Below are positions 1 through 6,625 of a stretch of DNA of 12,731 nt, piece by piece. Each line of letters opens with the position of its first letter. Position 1 is the first letter of the stretch. Both the position numbers and the translations under genes were made by a program. Below the pieces are notes generated by a model. The model searched no databases. It saw only the letters and a program-made list of their open reading frames with translations, and was not told where the DNA came from. This DNA is from Bacteroidota bacterium (GTDB taxonomy: Bacteria > Bacteroidota > Bacteroidia > B-17B0 > B-17BO): contig CANHPI010000039.1 in NCBI GenBank assembly GCA_947462425.1, positions 1 through 12,731 of the forward strand, read 5' to 3'.

Positions 1-396
1 ATTGAAGAATATATTGATTTTTATGAAGGTGCAGGTGTGCAGCATTTAGCTTTAGCAACCGATGATATTATTAAAACGGTTGCTGATTTAAAAGCGCGTG
101 GTGTTGAATTTTTACCACCACCACCTCAAGCCTATTATGATGATATTCCAAGAAGATTAGGTGTACACATGGATATTATGAAAGAAGATATTAAAGAACT
201 GCAAAGATTATCTATTTTAGTGGATGCAGATGAAGAAGGTTACTTATTACAAATTTTTACTAAGCCTGTTGAAGATAGACCTACGTTGTTTTATGAAGTA
301 ATTCAGCGTATGGGAGCAAAAGGTTTTGGGGCAGGTAACTTTAAGGCGTTGTTTGAATCTATAGAAAGAGAGCAAGCATTAAGAGGAACTTTGTAA
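1..396 (+). CDS. hppD: 4-hydroxyphenylpyruvate dioxygenase, C-terminal part (5' end outside window)
   Basis: The frame is open from base 1, so the gene begins before the window; 131 codons are present. HPPD is a non-haem Fe(II) enzyme that converts 4-hydroxyphenylpyruvate to homogentisate in tyrosine catabolism. The fragment is the catalytic C-terminal vicinal-oxygen-chelate domain. It starts in [18 protein letters not shown], whose histidine (fragment residue 15) matches the second iron ligand of the family. It ends with the typical LFYEVIQR and [15 protein letters not shown] segments; the glutamate of LFYEVIQR (fragment residue 99) matches the third iron ligand. The first histidine ligand lies upstream and cannot be seen. 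A GTG at base 37 is an internal valine codon, not a start. The stop is followed at once by a strong terminator, so transcription probably ends here. The family assignment is very secure. Confidence 0.96.
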   Translation: MEEYIDFYEGAGVQHLALATDDIIKTVADLKARGVEFLPPPPQAYYDDIPRRLGVHMDIMKEDIKELQRLSILVDADEEGYLLQIFTKPVEDRPTLFYEVIQRMGAKGFGAGNFKALFESIEREQALRGTL

Positions 397-400
397 TTAA

Positions 401-441
401 AAATAACCCTGCTAGAATTTAAATTTAAAGCAGGGTTATTT
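401..441 (+). terminator. Intrinsic terminator after the HPPD gene
   Basis: A perfect 13-bp inverted repeat (AAATAACCCTGCT, 401-413, against 429-441) encloses a 15-base AT-only-but-one loop and starts 4 bases after the HPPD stop codon. The stem ends in T-rich sequence on the plus strand and has A-rich sequence before it, so it could also work on minus-strand transcripts arriving from the decayed region. Confidence 0.85.
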
Positions 442-510
442 GTTTTAAAAACCTTGTTTTAATAACAGTAACATGGGCGAAAAAATCTATCAGTAGTTTG
501 TGAAAAAAAT

Positions 511-640
511 TATCCCAATTATTTGGGCGAGTCCCACTCCGCCAGCTGGCGGCTCGGGTCAGGCTATCACTTCAATCTTTTATTACCTTCGCTAACGCTT
601 GGCTTTAAAAGGATTTAGGTTCTATCCTTCACGCAGTTTT
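511..640. repeat. GC-rich structured intergenic repeat of a Bacteroidota-wide type
   Basis: This block is far richer in GC than its surroundings and has no open frame. It contains a short hairpin (CCCAA 514-518 with TTGGG 523-527), the 14-bp perfect palindrome CCGCCAGCTGGCGG (539-552) flanked by CGAG (528-531) and CTCG (553-556), then CGGGTCAGGCTATCAC. A further stem pairs AATCTTTT (574-581) with 608-615, allowing one G-U pair. It ends in GGTTCTATCCTTCACGC. From memory, intergenic elements with the same order of blocks (GGGCG...CCC, CGGGTCGGGCTATC, ATCTTTT...AAAAGGATT, CTATCC...ACGC) occur in many Bacteroidota genomes. No other full copy lies in this window. The boundaries are approximate and the function (REP-like DNA, MITE or RNA) is not known to me. 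Confidence 0.6.
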
Positions 641-700
641 TATTTGAGGTAAGTTATTTTTAGCCACTTTTGGTGTTATCAACAACAAGGGCAAAATTAA

Positions 701-906
701 CTAAACTACATCATTATTAAACTGCTTAGCTAGCTTAGTTCTTAATCTTTCTTCGGGAGTTTGAATCTCATAAATAAATTTACTGGTTTCTTCAATCCAC
801 ATTAAAAATTCTTCTACACTTTTTTCTGATGAGCTGCTATTTGCTCATCTGTAATCTTATAGTGAAAACCGATATTGGCATTTTCCAATTTTGGTTTAGT
901 TGCCAT
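701..906 (-). pseudogene. Small hypothetical protein gene broken by a one-base frameshift
   Basis: On the minus strand an ATG at 906 opens MATKPKLENANIGFHYKITD and runs to EQIAAHQKKV before a stop at 814-816. Reading on with one extra A in the six-A run (820-825) instead gives QKKSVEEFLMWIEETSKFIY and then EIQTPEERLRTKLAKQFNND-VV, ending at the TAG at 701-703. The joined product of about 68 residues is hydrophilic and reads as one coherent protein, so I take this as a real gene with a single-base deletion, or a base-calling error in the homopolymer. I recall similar short proteins (a SVEE...WLEE.N.F...TPE pattern) encoded beside nucleotidyltransferase-like genes, but I do not know the function. 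Its start overlaps the end of the upstream remnant by 11 bases, as in an operon. Confidence 0.55.
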
Positions 907-985
907 TTTTTATAAGTTTAAAAAGTAATATAATGTCGTTTTGATCTTGTATACGATTTGCATATTTTTTCGATTCAATCTCCAT
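896..985 (-). pseudogene. 3' remnant of a nucleotidyltransferase-like gene
   Basis: Only 29 codons are open (MEIESKKYANRIQDQNDIIL then LFKLIKNGN), with an in-frame TAG two codons before the ATG. The pattern K-x-x-x-x-R-x-Q-D-x-x-D-I-x-x-L is what I know from the C-termini of nucleotidyltransferase-fold proteins of the MNT and AbiEii type, which usually read KxxxxRPQDLADIxxL. The frame ends at 896, overlapping the following small gene by 11 bases (ATGGCAACTAA serves both), which looks like an original translational coupling. No sequence between here and the ABC exporter end at 1035 convincingly continues the protein upstream, so I infer that the 5' part was deleted. The fragment is short and the assignment rests on one motif. 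Confidence 0.4.
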
Positions 986-1034
986 ATTCTAAATTAATAA
1001 ATCGCTATTGAACAAATATTCGATTTTCAAAAAA

Positions 1035-2864
1035 TTAATTCAACTCAAATTGCAACTTACTAAGTTTCTGATATAAACCAGAATCGTTTGTCATCAACTC
1101 CTGATGCGTTCCTGATTCTATAACTTCACCTTTTTGTAAGACAATTATTTTATCGGCATTACGAATGGTTGATAAACGATGTGCAATAACGATTGAGGTT
1201 CTGCCTACCATTAATTTATCTAACGCTTCTTGAACTAAGCGTTCGCTTTCGCTATCTAAACTACTGGTTGCTTCATCCAAAATTAAAATCGAAGGATTTT
1301 TCAAAACAGCTCTTGCTATTGCAACACGTTGACGTTGTCCGCCAGACAATTGAATACCTCTATCTCCTACTAAAGTTTCAAACTTATCGGGGAAACTCAT
1401 AATAAAATCGTAAGCATTAGCTTGTTTAGCAGCCTCAATCACTTCTGCTTCTGTGGCGTTTGGTTTGCCGTATAAAATATTATCTCTGATGGTGCCACCA
1501 AATAACAAAACATCCTGAGGTACAATTGCCATTTGATCTCTCAATTCGGTTAACTCATAATCTGTTGATTTTTTTCCGTCAATAGTATACTCTCCTCCAT
1601 TAGGCTCATAAAAGCGCAAGGTTAAAGAAGCTAAGGTTGATTTACCGCTTCCGCTGCTGCCAACTAAAGCAATAGTTTCTCCGGCTTTTGCACTAAACGA
1701 AATATCTTTTAATACAACAAAATCGGGACGTGTTGGATATGTAAATTGAATATTTTTAAATTCTAAATCACCTTTTACTCTTGTTAAATTTAAGTTGTTT
1801 CGGTGTGCTAAATTAATTTCTTCATTTCTATCATCAATAATTTCAAATACTCTGTCTGTTGCACCTAAAGCACGTTGTATAGATGCTAACTGTTCGGGTA
1901 AACCGCCTAAGGAACCAGCCACAAACAAAGACAGCATCATAAACTTGCCAAAGTTTTCAGTTGTTAATTCGCCAGTATTAATTAATAGCAACATTTTATA
2001 CAAAATAAAAAAGATAGCGCCAAATACACACATGATGATAAATGCAAAAAATGCCCCCCTCATCACACCATATTTTATTCCAAATTTTTTAATTTCATTA
2101 GTTACTTTATCGTATTTATTAATCTCAAGGTGTTCATTAGTAAATGCTTTTACACTTGTTATCCCTGTTAAAGCCTCTGATACAATAATACTAGATTCGG
2201 CAATTTTATCTTGCAATGCTTTTGAATAGCCACGTATTTTTCTTCCGTATAAAATAGCTACAACGGTAATTGGAGGAATAATAACAATAAACCATTTGGC
2301 TACGTCCCATGATGTAAAATAAACCAATAAACACAGTCCGCCAATACCAACAATCGTTTGCCTTATAACTTCGGCTATACTTACAGTAAATGCTTCTGAA
2401 ATAACATTAATATCGGTTGCAACTCGGCTACTTAAATCCGCTACCTGATTTTTAGAGAAAAAACTCATTGGCATTTGTACCAACTTGTTAAATGTATCCG
2501 TTCTTAAGCCTCTTAAAATATTTTCTGTAACAATTGAAAATGTATAAACTCTTCCAAATGAAACAACTCCCTGAATTACTAATAAAATTAAAAGTTCAAT
2601 TCCGGTACCAGATACCATGTTTCTAAAAGCAGATGTATTCATTCCAGTATTACCTAAATACCCAAACATTTTACCAGCAGCCACAGGAAAATATAGTCCA
2701 ACAGCAGCTGTGCCAGCAATAAAACACATTCCTAAACTAAATAACCACTTACTTTTGCCTAAATAGTTGAATAAACGAAATGACTTTTTAAAATTTGCTT
2801 TAGAAAGTTTTGCTTTAGGAATATCGTCTTTTGATTTATGTTTACCACCGTTAGCTTTTGCCAT
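1035..2864 (-). CDS. ABC exporter, fused permease and ATPase (MsbA/ABCB type)
   Basis: This 609-residue half-transporter should act as a homodimer in the inner membrane, exporting lipid, drug or peptide; the substrate cannot be read from sequence. A basic N-terminus is followed by a six-helix type 1 exporter domain (helices near residues 41-60, 88-108, 168-185, 190-207, 271-291 and 305-320). The ATPase domain (about 367-605) is complete: Walker A GSSGSGKST (402-410), Q-loop Q450, signature LSGGQ (506-510), Walker B ILILDE (526-531), D-loop SSLD (534-537) and switch histidine H562. All catalytic residues are present, so it should be active. The length is normal for the family. A Bacteroidota -7 box lies about 20 bases before the start, and rpmH diverges from the other side. 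It could be the lipid A flippase MsbA, but multidrug paralogues look alike, so I give no symbol. Confidence 0.95.
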   Translation of the reverse strand: MAKANGGKHKSKDDIPKAKLSKANFKKSFRLFNYLGKSKWLFSLGMCFIAGTAAVGLYFPVAAGKMFGYLGNTGMNTSAFRNMVSGTGIELLILLVIQGVVSFGRVYTFSIVTENILRGLRTDTFNKLVQMPMSFFSKNQVADLSSRVATDINVISEAFTVSIAEVIRQTIVGIGGLCLLVYFTSWDVAKWFIVIIPPITVVAILYGRKIRGYSKALQDKIAESSIIVSEALTGITSVKAFTNEHLEINKYDKVTNEIKKFGIKYGVMRGAFFAFIIMCVFGAIFFILYKMLLLINTGELTTENFGKFMMLSLFVAGSLGGLPEQLASIQRALGATDRVFEIIDDRNEEINLAHRNNLNLTRVKGDLEFKNIQFTYPTRPDFVVLKDISFSAKAGETIALVGSSGSGKSTLASLTLRFYEPNGGEYTIDGKKSTDYELTELRDQMAIVPQDVLLFGGTIRDNILYGKPNATEAEVIEAAKQANAYDFIMSFPDKFETLVGDRGIQLSGGQRQRVAIARAVLKNPSILILDEATSSLDSESERLVQEALDKLMVGRTSIVIAHRLSTIRNADKIIVLQKGEVIESGTHQELMTNDSGLYQKLSKLQFELN

Positions 2865-2883
2865 TTTGCTGAAATTTAGGTTG

Positions 2884-2891
2884 CAAATGTA
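2884..2891 (-). promoter_or_regulatory. -7 promoter box of the ABC exporter gene
   Basis: The minus strand reads TACATTTG, an exact match to the Bacteroidota -7 consensus TAnnTTTG, 19 bases before the ABC exporter start codon. No clear TTTG is seen at the -33 position, so the box stands on one element plus its location. The untranslated leader would be only about 10-15 bases. Confidence 0.6.
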
Positions 2892-2952
2892 CAGTTTTAA
2901 GGCGGCTATAATTTAAAATAATAGCTATTTAAGCGTTAAAATTCGTAAAAAA

Positions 2953-2983
2953 TTTGTCACATAATAAAAATCCATTATATTTG
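2953..2983 (+). promoter_or_regulatory. rpmH promoter (Bacteroidota -33/-7 type)
   Basis: TTTG at 2953-2956 and TATATTTG at 2976-2983 are separated by 19 bases, fitting the primary sigma consensus of the Bacteroidota (TTTG, about 19-21 bases, TAnnTTTG). Transcription would start near 2988-2990, leaving a leader of about 40 bases before the rpmH ATG. It lies back to back with the ABC exporter promoter. Confidence 0.8.
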
Positions 2984-3027
2984 CAGTCCAATTTTGAAAA
3001 ACTTATAACATTTAAATACTTAATACC

Positions 3028-3183
3028 ATGAAACGTACTTTCCAACCATCGCAGCGTAAAAGAAGAAATAAACACGGATTTCGTGAGCGTATGGCTTCTG
3101 CAAATGGCCGTAGAGTTTTAGCTTCGCGCAGATCTAAAGGTCGTAAAAAATTAACTGTATCTAGCGAAAAAACGCATAAATAA
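3028..3183 (+). CDS. rpmH: 50S ribosomal protein L34
   Basis: This short gene encodes 51 residues beginning [20 protein letters not shown] and continuing [22 protein letters not shown]. That is the standard L34 sequence: strongly basic, with the conserved TFQPS start and the HGFRxRM and GRxVLxxRRxKGRxxL blocks. L34 binds 23S rRNA in the large ribosomal subunit. The length is typical, with a short [10 protein letters not shown] tail. The gene has its own strong promoter just upstream and an intrinsic terminator about 33 bases downstream, so it is transcribed alone. The usual bacterial neighbours rnpA and dnaA are absent from this side; it sits instead between the ABC exporter and a glycosyltransferase. 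Confidence 0.97.
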   Translation: MKRTFQPSQRKRRNKHGFRERMASANGRRVLASRRSKGRKKLTVSSEKTHK

Positions 3184-3216
3184 TAATTTCTAAAGCAATT
3201 TAGTACATTTATTAAT

Positions 3217-3247
3217 AAAGCTGCCTGTAAAAACGGGTGGCTTTTTT
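3217..3247 (+). terminator. Intrinsic terminator of rpmH
   Basis: AAAGCTGCCTG (3217-3227) pairs with CGGGTGGCTTT (3234-3244) over 11 base pairs including G-U pairs. The loop is TAAAAA, and a run of six T follows directly (3242-3247). Position and form fit a rho-independent terminator about 33 bases after the rpmH stop. Confidence 0.85.
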
Positions 3248-3430
3248 GTTATATTTACTAGCCTAAAATTTTTCAATTCTATTAAAATTATACCTATGGT
3301 TTTAATTTTAAAGAATGATTACTATCATACAGTATGACATATAAAAATACTGAAAATGAGTTGTATGTGAAAATTATTGAGTTAAAATAGTAACAATTTA
3401 TAATTAAAGATTTGTTGATTAAAAAAACAC

Positions 3431-4531
3431 ATGTCTAAAATTCTGATCTTAGCAGCCCACCGTTTAAACCGCTCTCCAAGCCAAAGATATCGTTTTGAAC
3501 AATATTTGGATTTTTTTAAAACCAATGGTTTTGAATGGCAGTTATCGGAAATCATTTCAGAAAAAGATGACGCCATTTTTTATCATCCGGGAAATTATAT
3601 TAAAAAAGCATTTATTCTTTTTAAATCCATTTTTATCAGACTAAATGATTTAAGGCGAGCCAAACAATTTGATATTATTTTTATTCAAAGAGAGGCTTTA
3701 ATGTTGGGCTCTTCATTTTTTGAAAAACAATTTTATAAACGGAACAAAGTTATTTTTGATTTTGATGATAGTATTTGGTTATTAGATACATCGCCAGAAA
3801 ATAAAAAATTTGAATTTTTAAAAAATCCTGGCAAAACAAAAATCAATATTACCAATGCTCATAAAGTTATTGCTGGAAACCCTTATTTAGCAAATTACGC
3901 TAAACAGTTCAATAAAAATGTAGTTATTATCCCAACTACAATTGACACTGATTTTCATAAACCCATTCCGGAATTAAGAAACTTAGACACCCTTCTGTCT
4001 GAAAAAAAAATAGTTATTGGTTGGAGTGGAAGTATCAGTACTATTAAGCATTTTGAAAGTTCAATCCCTTTTTTAAAAACACTACTGTCCAAGTACCCCG
4101 ATAAACTAGAAATTCATGTTATAGGACAAGCCTCATACACGAACTCCGAAATAAAGGTTATTAGTAAATCATGGAGTTCAGCAACTGAAGTTGTCGATTT
4201 AAATTGTTTTGACATTGGAATCATGACGTTACCTGATGATACATGGGCTCAGGGGAAATGTGGGCTAAAAGGATTATCCTATATGGCTTGCGGAGTAGCA
4301 ACGGTTATGTCGCCGGTTGGGGTTAATAAAGAAATTATTCAACATGGTATTAATGGTTTTTTAGCTACAACTGAGCAAGAATGGGAAGATTGCCTATCTA
4401 AACTTATTGAAAGCTCAGAATTACGCCAACAAATAGGAGATGCCGGGAGAGCGACAATACTTAAAAACTATTCGGTAAATGCTAATCAGCACTACTATTT
4501 AGAGGTTTTGAATTCTCTTATAAAATCGTAA
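3431..4531 (+). CDS. GT4-like glycosyltransferase
   Basis: A 366-residue cytoplasmic GT-B fold enzyme, expected to move a sugar from a nucleotide sugar to an envelope glycan or similar acceptor; donor and acceptor are unknown. The N-terminal acceptor domain has RSPSQRYRFEQY (14-25), DIIFIQRE (81-88) and KVIFDFDDSIW (106-116). The C-terminal domain has IGWSGS (196-201), then DIGIMTLPDDTWAQGKCGLK (261-280), LSYMACG (282-288) and the SPVGVNKEII...GINGFLA donor-site region (294-311). The E-x7-E motif of classical GT4 enzymes is absent: the aligned positions are G275 and S283, within a KCGLKGLSYMACG segment. I recall this KC-x-x-K variant from other bacterial GT4-like proteins, so it is probably a subfamily feature rather than a lesion. 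Neighbouring genes do not belong to a polysaccharide cluster, so the pathway stays open. Confidence 0.85.
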   Translation: MSKILILAAHRLNRSPSQRYRFEQYLDFFKTNGFEWQLSEIISEKDDAIFYHPGNYIKKAFILFKSIFIRLNDLRRAKQFDIIFIQREALMLGSSFFEKQFYKRNKVIFDFDDSIWLLDTSPENKKFEFLKNPGKTKINITNAHKVIAGNPYLANYAKQFNKNVVIIPTTIDTDFHKPIPELRNLDTLLSEKKIVIGWSGSISTIKHFESSIPFLKTLLSKYPDKLEIHVIGQASYTNSEIKVISKSWSSATEVVDLNCFDIGIMTLPDDTWAQGKCGLKGLSYMACGVATVMSPVGVNKEIIQHGINGFLATTEQEWEDCLSKLIESSELRQQIGDAGRATILKNYSVNANQHYYLEVLNSLIKS

Positions 4532-4540
4532 ATTTGATAC

Positions 4541-4675
4541 ATGTATTCCGAAGCAAAAAAAGATATAATACTTAACGAAATAGATGTAAAACGATATAAG
4601 GATTTTATTCGTTTAGTAAGAATCTCTAAAATGTTATCTAAGGCTAAAATCATTTCTCACATAAATCAAAAATAA
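4541..4675 (+). CDS. Possible small hypothetical protein, 44 residues
   Basis: An ATG 9 bases after the glycosyltransferase stop opens 44 codons: MYSEAKKDIILNEIDVKRYK followed by DFIRLVRISKMLSKAKIISH and INQK. The product would be basic and mostly helical, with no signal peptide or membrane segment. I do not recognise it. In favour of a real gene are the near-continuous spacing to the upstream gene and the use of ordinary codons; against it are its shortness and the lack of a ribosome binding site, although such sites are often weak in this phylum. It could also be the eroded end of a former gene. Confidence 0.3.
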   Translation: MYSEAKKDIILNEIDVKRYKDFIRLVRISKMLSKAKIISHINQK

Positions 4676-4742
4676 GGATGTATATTTTAGATGATAATAC
4701 AACATATTCATTTCATTCATTACAAATCAATTAACAAACACT

Positions 4743-5825
4743 ATGAAAAACACAGCACTATCTCAAAAACACATTTCTTTAGGAGCTAAAATGGTTCCAT
4801 TTGCAGGATATAATATGCCTGTTTCTTACAGCGGATTAAATGATGAGCATGCAACTGTAAGAAACGCTGTTGGTGTTTTTGATGTTAGCCACATGGGGGA
4901 ATTTATTTTAAAAGGCGAGCATGCTTTAGATTTAATTCAAAGAGTGACCAGCAATGATGCTTCTGTATTAACAGACGGCAAAGCGCAGTATTCGTGTTTA
5001 CCAAATAACGATGGCGGTATTGTTGATGATTTAATTGTTTACCGTATTGACGAAAAATCATACATGTTAGTTGTTAATGCATCAAATATTGATAAAGATT
5101 GGAACTGGATTAGTAAACATAATACTGCTAATGTAGAGATGCATAACATTTCCGAAAAAACATCTTTACTAGCAATACAAGGCCCTAAAGCGTTAGATAC
5201 TTTACAAAAATTAACTGATGTTAAATTAGCAGACATTCCGTACTACTCTTTTGCGAAAGGAAAATTTAATGGTGTTGATAATGTTGTGATTTCTAATACT
5301 GGTTATACAGGTGCTGGTGGTTTTGAAATTTATTTTGAAAACGAATACGCTGAAAAAATGTGGGATTCAATTTTTGCTGCTGGTGCAGAATTTGGCATTA
5401 AACCAATTGGATTAGGTGCTCGCGATACCTTACGCTTAGAAATGGGCTTCTGTTTATACGGTAATGATATTGATGATACAACATCACCAATTGAAGCAGG
5501 TTTAGGATGGATTACAAAATTTACAAAAGATTTTACAAATCGTGCTGCCATTGAAAAACAAAAAACAGAAGGTGTAACCAAAAAATTAGTTGGCTTTGAA
5601 ATGATAGACAGAGGAATTCCTCGCCACGATTATCAAATTGCTGATGCTAACGGAACTATAATTGGAAAAGTAACTTCAGGAACTCAATCTCCAACTTTAA
5701 ATAAAGCTTTAGGTATGGGTTACGTGAATAAAGACTTTGCTAAAGCTGATACAGAAATTTTTATTTTAATCAGAGATAAAGCAATCAAGGCTAAAGTTTG
5801 TAAAATTCCTTTTTTGAAAAAATAA
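4743..5825 (+). CDS. gcvT: Aminomethyltransferase, glycine cleavage T-protein
   Basis: T-protein takes the aminomethyl group carried on lipoylated H-protein and gives it to tetrahydrofolate, releasing ammonia and 5,10-methylene-THF. The 360 residues match the family length. Visible blocks are [13 protein letters not shown] (17-29), [10 protein letters not shown] (45-54), the [10 protein letters not shown] folate-site region (91-100) with the catalytic aspartate in the D95-D96 pair, [15 protein letters not shown] (184-198), [13 protein letters not shown] (223-235) and [12 protein letters not shown] (248-259). The C-terminal barrel has [17 protein letters not shown] (312-328). The ATG at 4743 gives the usual compact N-terminus. 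The partners gcvH and gcvP are not nearby, as is common in this phylum. The gap after it holds a short inverted-repeat element. Confidence 0.97.
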   Translation: MKNTALSQKHISLGAKMVPFAGYNMPVSYSGLNDEHATVRNAVGVFDVSHMGEFILKGEHALDLIQRVTSNDASVLTDGKAQYSCLPNNDGGIVDDLIVYRIDEKSYMLVVNASNIDKDWNWISKHNTANVEMHNISEKTSLLAIQGPKALDTLQKLTDVKLADIPYYSFAKGKFNGVDNVVISNTGYTGAGGFEIYFENEYAEKMWDSIFAAGAEFGIKPIGLGARDTLRLEMGFCLYGNDIDDTTSPIEAGLGWITKFTKDFTNRAAIEKQKTEGVTKKLVGFEMIDRGIPRHDYQIADANGTIIGKVTSGTQSPTLNKALGMGYVNKDFAKADTEIFILIRDKAIKAKVCKIPFLKK

Positions 5826-5833
5826 TTTAAAAA

Positions 5834-5891
5834 CTGTCGCACAGAGCGGAGTCGAAGTGCAAGGTTAAAAGTATTCGACTCAGATCAGACT
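5834..5891. repeat. Short dispersed inverted-repeat element
   Basis: Between gcvT and the ComB gene lies a sequence with the halves ACAGAGCGGAGTCGAAGTG (about 5841-5859) and TATTCGACTCAGATCAGAC (about 5873-5891). The arms share GAGTCGAA and its complement TTCGACTC. It closely resembles a repeat I recall from very many bacterial, especially Bacteroidota, genomes (GTCACACTGAGCGGAGTCGAAG ... CTTCGACTGCGCTCAGTGTGAC, shown here in two pieces). The right arm has decayed, so the pairing is imperfect. Its GC content is well above that of the surrounding sequence. It may act as a weak terminator for gcvT, but there is no T run. Confidence 0.6.
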
Positions 5892-5905
5892 ATAAAATAA
5901 AAAGC

Positions 5906-6613
5906 ATGAACATAGAAGTTTGTTATACTCCACAAGCCTACCCTCTTTTCCATAAGGATGATGCTATAGTAATAGTGATAGATGTTTTTAGGGCAACCTC
6001 AGCTATAGTTACCGCATTTTATAATGGAGTTAGTAAAATGATTCCGGTTGCAACCGTTGCAGAAGCAAAAGAATATCAAACCAATGGCTATTTAGCAGCA
6101 GCTGAACGTGATGGAGAAATAATTGAAGGATTTGAATTAGGTAATAGCCCTTTTGGTTATATGAACAATAAGGTAAAAGGAAAAACAATTGCTATTTCAA
6201 CTACTAACGGCACCCAAGCAATTGAGGCAAGTCGCAAGGCATCAAAAATTTTGATAGGAAGTTTTTTAAATTTAGATGTATTATGCGACTATTTATTATC
6301 TCAAAAAAAAGATGTTGTTTTAGTTTGTGCAGGCTGGAAAAATAAATTTAACTTAGAGGATACTATTTTTGCAGGAGCAGTAGTAAGTAAATTGTCATCT
6401 AATTCAGATTGCATTATTACCTGCGATTCTGCTATAGCATCTAAACACCTTTACAATTTCGCCAAAGATGATTTGCATGGTTTTTTAGCAAACTCATCTC
6501 ATCGAAATCGTTTGGCTAAATTAGATTTAGAAAGAGATATTAAGTATTGTTTAACTCCAAACCAATGCCCTGTAATTCCAATTATGGAAGGCAAATATTT
6601 AGTTAAGCTATAA
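5906..6613 (+). CDS. comB: ComB family, probable 2-phosphosulfolactate phosphatase
   Basis: The ComB family removes phosphate from 2-phosphosulfolactate in methanogen coenzyme M synthesis and uses an acidic Mg-binding fold. The 235 residues carry the family blocks in order: VIVIDVFRATSAIVTA (22-37), AAERDGEIIEGFELGNSP (65-82), ISTTNGTQAI (97-106) and LVCAGWKNKFNLEDTIFAGA (139-158). No signal peptide or membrane segment is seen, so it is cytosolic. Length is normal. Bacteroidota do not make coenzyme M, so the substrate here may be another sulfolactate or phosphate ester; that is inference. The gene is followed after 12 bases by the small membrane protein gene, suggesting co-transcription. Family membership is firm, exact reaction less so. 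Confidence 0.88.
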   Translation: MNIEVCYTPQAYPLFHKDDAIVIVIDVFRATSAIVTAFYNGVSKMIPVATVAEAKEYQTNGYLAAAERDGEIIEGFELGNSPFGYMNNKVKGKTIAISTTNGTQAIEASRKASKILIGSFLNLDVLCDYLLSQKKDVVLVCAGWKNKFNLEDTIFAGAVVSKLSSNSDCIITCDSAIASKHLYNFAKDDLHGFLANSSHRNRLAKLDLERDIKYCLTPNQCPVIPIMEGKYLVKL

Positions 6614-6625
6614 CTAACCTCTTCT

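Noticed and set aside
1795..2229. Plus-strand 144-codon open frame opposite the ABC exporter
   Set aside because: It lies wholly inside the exporter gene on the other strand, has no recognisable motif, and is explained as a shadow of that gene's codon pattern.
3282..3312. Hairpin TTAAAATTA / TAATTTTAA between rpmH and the glycosyltransferase
   Set aside because: Nine AT-only pairs in an AT-rich gap are expected by chance, and the real rpmH terminator is already upstream.
3325..3337. Operator-like palindrome TCATACAGTATGA before the glycosyltransferase
   Set aside because: A single 6-bp half-site pair with no promoter beside it and no second copy is too weak to call.
4678..4734. 18-codon frame [18 protein letters not shown] before gcvT
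   Set aside because: It is too short and AT-driven to support as a gene.
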